Positions 5,472 through 7,863 of a stretch of DNA of 7,863 bases are shown in pieces. The position numbers and the translations under genes were made by a program. Location: assembly GCA_938082915.1 (NCBI GenBank), contig CALKCG010000040.1, positions 1 through 7,863 on the forward strand. The letters are read 5' to 3'. The notes under the pieces were generated by a model that saw only the letters and a program-made list of their open reading frames with translations, did not search any database and had not been told where the DNA came from. Within the stretch, counting starts at the first letter, position 1, and each line of letters opens with the position of its first letter. The DNA is from an uncultured archaeon. GTDB lineage: Archaea > Thermoproteota > CALKCG01 > B24.

Positions 5472-6247
5472 ATATCACGTCTCAGTTGATCATGTATCCT
5501 ATAATTGTCCTTCTTACCTCAGCGGCCATCATGCCTTTAGTAAAGATCTTAGAGGATCATTTAAAGTTCAAACGATTGAAAGAATTTTTGACAATGCTAT
5601 CTATAGCGATATGTCTACTTTCCCTCTCAATACTGCATAGAGAAATCCCTGCAGATGGATATCTAGAAGCTTCCCTACTCGGTTTTAATCCTCCATTCGG
5701 TACCCAGTTTTATGTTGATGAGTTTAGCGTTTATATGGCCGTGATCTTCTGCGGTCTCGGACTGTTAGTCGCTATTTTCTCTTACCGCTACATGGAGGTC
5801 GACACTGGGCTTGACAAGTACTATGGCCTACTTCTAACGCTTATAACTGGTATGATTGGTGTGGCTTTCGCAGGAGACCTCTTCAATTTATATGTGTTCT
5901 GGGAGCTCATGTGCATAAGCTCCTACTCTCTCGTATCGTTTAGAAAATACCGCTGGGAAGCCGTAGAAGCTGGCTTTAAATACTTGGTTATGAGTACGAT
6001 AGGTTCTATAGTAGCGTTGTATGGCATATCTCTAATATATGGGTCTTTTAAAACCGTGAACATGCGCGAGGTCGCCGTCCGGCTTTCACTCGCTCAAGCT
6101 AAATTGAGCCCTTCAGCCGTGCCGTCGCTATATTTTGCAGCTGGACTCATAATCTGCGGGTTCGCCCCTACCAGGTATGACTACTACGACCGGGTATTTC
6201 TTACCTCTCGTAAACTTCGCTATGGTCTGTTGAATAGATTGAGCTAA
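5465..6247 (+). CDS. Antiporter-like complex I subunit (NuoL/M/N family), 3'-truncated
   Basis: The first half of a proton-conducting antiporter subunit (NuoM/NuoL/MrpD family). GTG 5465 follows AGGAGGT at 5454-5460. Residues 1-234 are family-like: membrane helices throughout, the helix 5 glutamate in VFWELMCISSYSLVSFRKY (Glu147) and the helix 7 lysine in EAGFKYLVMST (Lys172), both part of the ion path. After CGFA (231-234) the family normally continues with a Lys-containing helix and a PFHTWLPDAH-type motif. Here residues 235-260 are non-membrane sequence that is antisense to atpF, ending at TGA 6247. The family is usually about 480-600 residues, so more than half is missing and the product is unlikely to work. 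Which of L, M or N it is cannot be decided. Real coding probably stops near 6166. Confidence 0.85.
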   Translation: MVDITSQLIMYPIIVLLTSAAIMPLVKILEDHLKFKRLKEFLTMLSIAICLLSLSILHREIPADGYLEASLLGFNPPFGTQFYVDEFSVYMAVIFCGLGLLVAIFSYRYMEVDTGLDKYYGLLLTLITGMIGVAFAGDLFNLYVFWELMCISSYSLVSFRKYRWEAVEAGFKYLVMSTIGSIVALYGISLIYGSFKTVNMREVAVRLSLAQAKLSPSAVPSLYFAAGLIICGFAPTRYDYYDRVFLTSRKLRYGLLNRLS

Positions 6248-6406
6248 TCGTCTAGTTAGGACGATTACACTGAAGTCTTTCCCAATAAGACTTCCAAGGG
6301 CCCTCTCGGCTTCCTCAGGCGAGTCGACTACTATACTGGCTCCAACACCCGCAAGCTTAAACAGTGTTGCTGTATCTCTGTCGGCTATTACGGCTATTCC
6401 TCCCAA
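6128..6406 (-). CDS. atpF: A-type ATP synthase subunit F, C-terminally truncated
   Basis: A small stalk subunit of the archaeal A/V-type ATP synthase that helps the central rotor engage the catalytic head. Residues 1-80 fit the family: beta strand GGIAVIADRDT, FKLAGV at 16-21 (the family's F-R/K-LAG motif), a middle SPEEAERAL helix, SVIVLTRRLAQSI at 46-58, and YPVVVVIPGRGEP at 71-83. From about residue 84 the sequence (ADYESSCKI) is antisense to the antiporter gene and lacks the family's closing helix with its R-x-x-V/I-x-x-AVG-type end. About 20 residues are lost. The start is TTG 6406 without a Shine-Dalgarno, but a TATA-like box sits about 30 bases upstream, so it is probably leaderless. 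atpA, atpB and atpD, which commonly follow, are absent because the junction intervenes. Confidence 0.78.
   Translation of the reverse strand: MGGIAVIADRDTATLFKLAGVGASIVVDSPEEAERALGSLIGKDFSVIVLTRRLAQSIQQTIAKFTRGKKYPVVVVIPGRGEPADYESSCKI
6155..6168. other. Rearrangement or assembly junction between the antiporter gene and atpF
   Basis: The plus-strand antiporter frame is family-like up to GFA (codons 6158-6166) and not after it. The minus-strand atpF frame is family-like from its start down to about the same bases (GEP, codons 6166-6158) and not beyond. GGGTTCGCC therefore reads plausibly in both genes, and up to 9 bases of microhomology could have mediated the join. Two conserved genes cut at one point, facing each other, are best explained by an inversion/deletion endpoint or by a chimeric contig. 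Confidence 0.7.
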
Positions 6407-6430
6407 TTCAGAAGATGGAAGGTTTAAGCT

Positions 6431-6442
6431 CGTTATAAATTT
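6431..6442 (-). promoter_or_regulatory. BRE/TATA-like promoter of atpF
   Basis: On the minus strand this reads GAAAAATTTATAACG with its flank: an A-rich BRE-like stretch and TTTATAA, centred about 30 bases before the TTG at 6406. No ribosome-binding site lies before that TTG, so a leaderless message is likely. The spacing supports choosing TTG 6406 as the start. Confidence 0.5.
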
Positions 6443-6500
6443 TTCTGAGCAAAATCCCTTTCTAGCTTGTATTTTGTACGATGTTCAAGATGAAAGAATT

Positions 6501-6599
6501 GAAAGTTTTCACTCTTACTCAGAAATTTTGTTAGTGCTTATCGGATCTGGGGCAAACTCCACATTACCGACAAACTCCCTAATTAAGAGTGAAAGTTTC
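6501..6599. repeat. Imperfect inverted repeat, 16-17-base arms, 66-base spacer
   Basis: GAAAGTTTTCACTCTTA at 6501-6517 is the near reverse complement of TAAGAGTGAAAGTTTC at 6584-6599: 11 bases match exactly and the rest with one gap or mismatch. Between the arms is a direct repeat CAAACTCC (6553-6560 and 6571-6578, 18 bases apart). It could form a long-range RNA stem around the small ORF at 6515-6601 or be a paired operator. No transposase or target duplication is visible. Confidence 0.45.
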
Positions 6600-6601
6600 A
6601 T
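6515..6601 (-). CDS. Possible 28-codon leaderless small ORF
   Basis: ATG 6601 to TAA 6515. The peptide starts MKLSLLIREFVGNVEFAPD and ends PISTNKISE. I recognise no family. A good TATA-like element (CTTATATTAAAC on the minus strand, 6622-6632) is centred about 26 bases before the ATG, the spacing expected for a leaderless message. Its first six codons form one arm of the inverted repeat, and the other arm begins at its stop codon. It lies on the same strand as atpF, 108 bases upstream. It could be a small protein, a leader of the atp transcript, or a chance ORF. Confidence 0.25.
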   Translation of the reverse strand: MKLSLLIREFVGNVEFAPDPISTNKISE

Positions 6602-6621
6602 AGGCTTTAGCATTCCAACAG

Positions 6622-6632
6622 TTTAATATAAG
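6622..6632 (-). promoter_or_regulatory. TATA-like box upstream of the small ORF
   Basis: On the minus strand this reads CTTATATTAAA, a close match to the archaeal TATA consensus, centred about 26 bases before the ATG at 6601. It could drive the small ORF or a longer transcript reaching atpF. Confidence 0.35.
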
Positions 6633-6710
6633 AATTCATCTATGTGACCAGTAGCTTCCTAAGGATATCTAGTAGAGCAGCTGTACCTTCTCTATGGAGC
6701 GTAAATGCAA

Positions 6711-6720
6711 TACATAAATA
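6711..6720 (+). promoter_or_regulatory. TATA-like box of the dehydrogenase gene
   Basis: TACATAAATA centred about 36 bases before TTG 6752. The predicted transcript start near 6742 leaves about 10 bases of leader. There is no clear Shine-Dalgarno, so a short-leader or leaderless message is likely. Confidence 0.45.
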
Positions 6721-6751
6721 AGCTCTACCAGTTATCTATTAGTGATCTTGC

Positions 6752-7765
6752 TTGAAAGCAGCTTTTATAGATAAGCCGCACAGTTTAAACATCATAGATA
6801 GGGATATTCCGTCGTTCTCCTCTAGAGAGGCCCTTATAAAGGTTCACGCATGTGGTGTATGCGGTACGGATCTACACATATATGAGGGGGTTATGCCTTG
6901 GGCTAAGCTTCCGCTGATTCCAGGTCACGAGTTTTCTGGCGTTGTCGTTGATGTTGGCAAGTACGTAGACAGCGTATCCATTGGAGATGTCGTTGTAGTA
7001 GATCCAAATATAACGTGTGGCTTATGTCGCTACTGTAGAAGCGCCAAACGAAACCTATGCCCCAATATTGAGTCCATAGGTGTTACTAGGGATGGGGGTT
7101 TCGCAGAGTATGTAGTGGCTCCAATATCGCAGTTGTATAGGGTTCCGAGTGGATTAAGCCTTGATGAAGCTGCTTTTACAGAGCCCGTGGCTTGCTGTTT
7201 ACACGGTATTACGAGACTATCGATTAAACCAGGTGAAGACGTTTTAATCGTTGGAGCAGGACCTATAGGGCTGGTACATCTTCAATTGGCTAAAAGGACG
7301 GGGGCTGGAAGAGTCATAGTTGCCGAGGTGAACGATATGAGGCTTAAATTGGCTGAAAAACTGGGGGCAGATTTAACGGTAAATCCTTCTGAGGGAGGCA
7401 CGGTAGAGACGGTCAAAGGTTTTTTAAAGGGTAAGGGCGTTGAAGCAGCCATAGATGCTGCTGGCGGCTCTACTCCGCTCACACTGGCTTTAAGTTGCTT
7501 AGAACCTGGTGGCCGCTTACTTGTTTTCGGTGTTGCTTCTGAAAACGATACATGGACCATCAAACCATATGATATTTACAAGCGCGAACTCACAATAATA
7601 GGAAGCTTTATCAACCCCTACGAGATGGACAGTGCTTTAAATTTACTGGCGTCTGGTGCCATTGACGTTAAACCGTTGATAAGCCACGTAATAAAGCTAG
7701 AAGACCTTGAAAAAGCCCTTAAACGTGAAATACCAAATACCATAAAGGTTCTGGTCAAGCCTTAA
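6752..7765 (+). CDS. Zinc-dependent alcohol/polyol dehydrogenase (MDR family)
   Basis: A 337-residue medium-chain dehydrogenase/reductase that oxidises an alcohol or polyol (or the reverse) with a nicotinamide cofactor; the protein is cytoplasmic. The N-terminal GroES-like domain holds the catalytic zinc ligands Cys37 (CGVCGTDLH) and His59-Glu60 (PGHEFSG), with Glu144 in TEPVACCLHG as the likely further ligand. The structural zinc site is Cys89, Cys92, Cys95 and Cys103. The Rossmann domain has GAGPIG at 168-173, and Glu192 at the end of the second strand favours NAD+ over NADP+. The length is normal for sorbitol/threonine/alcohol dehydrogenases. The substrate cannot be read from sequence. The TTG start is fixed by an in-frame TGA three codons upstream. 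It stands alone with its own promoter, divergent from atpF. Confidence 0.92.
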   Translation: MKAAFIDKPHSLNIIDRDIPSFSSREALIKVHACGVCGTDLHIYEGVMPWAKLPLIPGHEFSGVVVDVGKYVDSVSIGDVVVVDPNITCGLCRYCRSAKRNLCPNIESIGVTRDGGFAEYVVAPISQLYRVPSGLSLDEAAFTEPVACCLHGITRLSIKPGEDVLIVGAGPIGLVHLQLAKRTGAGRVIVAEVNDMRLKLAEKLGADLTVNPSEGGTVETVKGFLKGKGVEAAIDAAGGSTPLTLALSCLEPGGRLLVFGVASENDTWTIKPYDIYKRELTIIGSFINPYEMDSALNLLASGAIDVKPLISHVIKLEDLEKALKREIPNTIKVLVKP

Positions 7766-7840
7766 GCGTGGCACCCGTGGAATCTTCAACATCCAAATAC
7801 GTTTAGGCCCCCCAACCTCAATCAGGGGCTTGCCCTCCAT
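7697..7840 (-). CDS. Doubtful 47-codon ORF, head-on into the dehydrogenase 3' end
   Basis: ATG 7840 is preceded by AAGGAG with 8-base spacing, a textbook ribosome-binding site. The peptide begins MEGKPLIEVGGPKRIWMLK; the codons past 7765 are antisense to the dehydrogenase and end at TAG 7697. No family is recognised. It could be the start of a gene truncated at its 3' end, a small gene, or chance. The Shine-Dalgarno is the only positive evidence. Confidence 0.2.
   Translation of the reverse strand: MEGKPLIEVGGPKRIWMLKIPRVPRLRLDQNLYGIWYFTFKGFFKVF
7805..7831 (+). terminator. Weak hairpin downstream of the dehydrogenase
   Basis: AGGCCCC at 7805-7811 can pair with GGGGCTT at 7825-7831 (seven pairs including one G-T), leaving a 13-base loop, 40 bases after the stop codon. 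No T-run follows, and archaeal termination normally relies on one, so this is only a tentative end signal. Confidence 0.2.
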
Positions 7841-7863
7841 CCTAATTGCTCCTTAACAAGTTT

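Larger units (their letters stand above)
6407..6751. other. 345-base gene-poor gap with promoters, an inverted repeat and a possible small ORF
   Basis: No recognisable gene or RNA. It holds the TATA-like box of atpF (6431-6442), a TATA-like box at 6622-6632 reading left, a TATA-like box for the dehydrogenase (6711-6720), an imperfect inverted repeat (arms 6501-6517 and 6584-6599), an 8-base direct repeat CAAACTCC at 6553 and 6571, and a possible 28-codon ORF at 6515-6601. The rest looks like unconstrained AT-rich intergenic sequence. Confidence 0.6.

Noticed and set aside
6167..6247. Residues 235-260 of the antiporter ORF as a novel C-terminal domain
   Set aside because: They are the antisense of conserved atpF codons, polar and tyrosine/arginine-rich, and lack the membrane helix expected there. 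A junction explains them better than a real domain.
6482..6505. CRISPR-repeat-like sequence ending AGAATTGAAAG
   Set aside because: The ending resembles archaeal CRISPR repeats, but there is only one copy, no regular spacing, no leader and no cas gene. Other ATTGAAAG occurrences (near 3094 and 5575) are isolated or inside genes.
6481..6534. 17-codon plus-strand ORF starting ATG 6481
   Set aside because: Very short, with no ribosome-binding site or TATA box at a fitting distance.
7282..7563. 93-codon minus-strand ORF
   Set aside because: Antisense to the Rossmann domain of the dehydrogenase; its sequence is Ala/Ser/Thr/Pro-rich as expected of a shadow.

Overview
The window is archaeal. It carries an Lhr-type superfamily 2 helicase, a coenzyme F420-dependent FpoF/FrhB-type flavoprotein, the membrane subunits of an archaeal (Fpo/Nuo-like) complex I, and an A-type ATP synthase F subunit. 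TATA-like boxes lie about 26-36 bases upstream of several starts, which points to leaderless or nearly leaderless transcripts. GC looks moderate, in the mid 40s percent by eye. A TACK-type archaeon (Thermoproteota, perhaps Bathyarchaeia-like) is my best guess, but this rests on gene content only.

Layout. Positions 1-1916 (minus) hold the first 638 codons of an Lhr helicase that runs off the left edge. Positions 1970-3064 (minus) hold an FpoF-like F420H2-oxidising iron-sulfur flavoprotein. An 80-base gap with two divergent TATA-like boxes separates it from a plus-strand operon: nuoA (3145), nuoH (3571), a two-piece nuoJ (4595 and 4849), nuoK (5145) and the start of a nuoL/M-type antiporter gene (5465). 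The genes for the hydrophilic connecting module (NuoB, C, D, I) are absent. In the two places where they normally sit, A-to-H and H-to-J, there are only tiny ORFs of 29 and 19 codons, each next to a Shine-Dalgarno-like sequence.

At about 6155-6168 the window breaks. The antiporter gene loses its second half inside a conserved membrane segment. At the same point an oppositely oriented A-type ATP synthase subunit F gene (6128-6406, minus) loses its C-terminal end. Two genes truncated tail-to-tail at one point mark a rearrangement junction in the genome or a chimeric assembly. Beyond it is a 345-base gene-poor gap with promoter-like boxes, an inverted repeat and a possible 28-codon leaderless ORF. 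A complete zinc-dependent alcohol/polyol dehydrogenase (6752-7765, plus) follows, then 98 bases of flank.

How the genes fit together: FpoF would take electrons from F420H2 and pass them through iron-sulfur subunits (not encoded here) to a lipid electron carrier at NuoH, driving proton or sodium movement through J, K and the antiporter subunit. The ATP synthase would use that gradient, although the link to atpF here is probably created by the junction rather than by an original operon.
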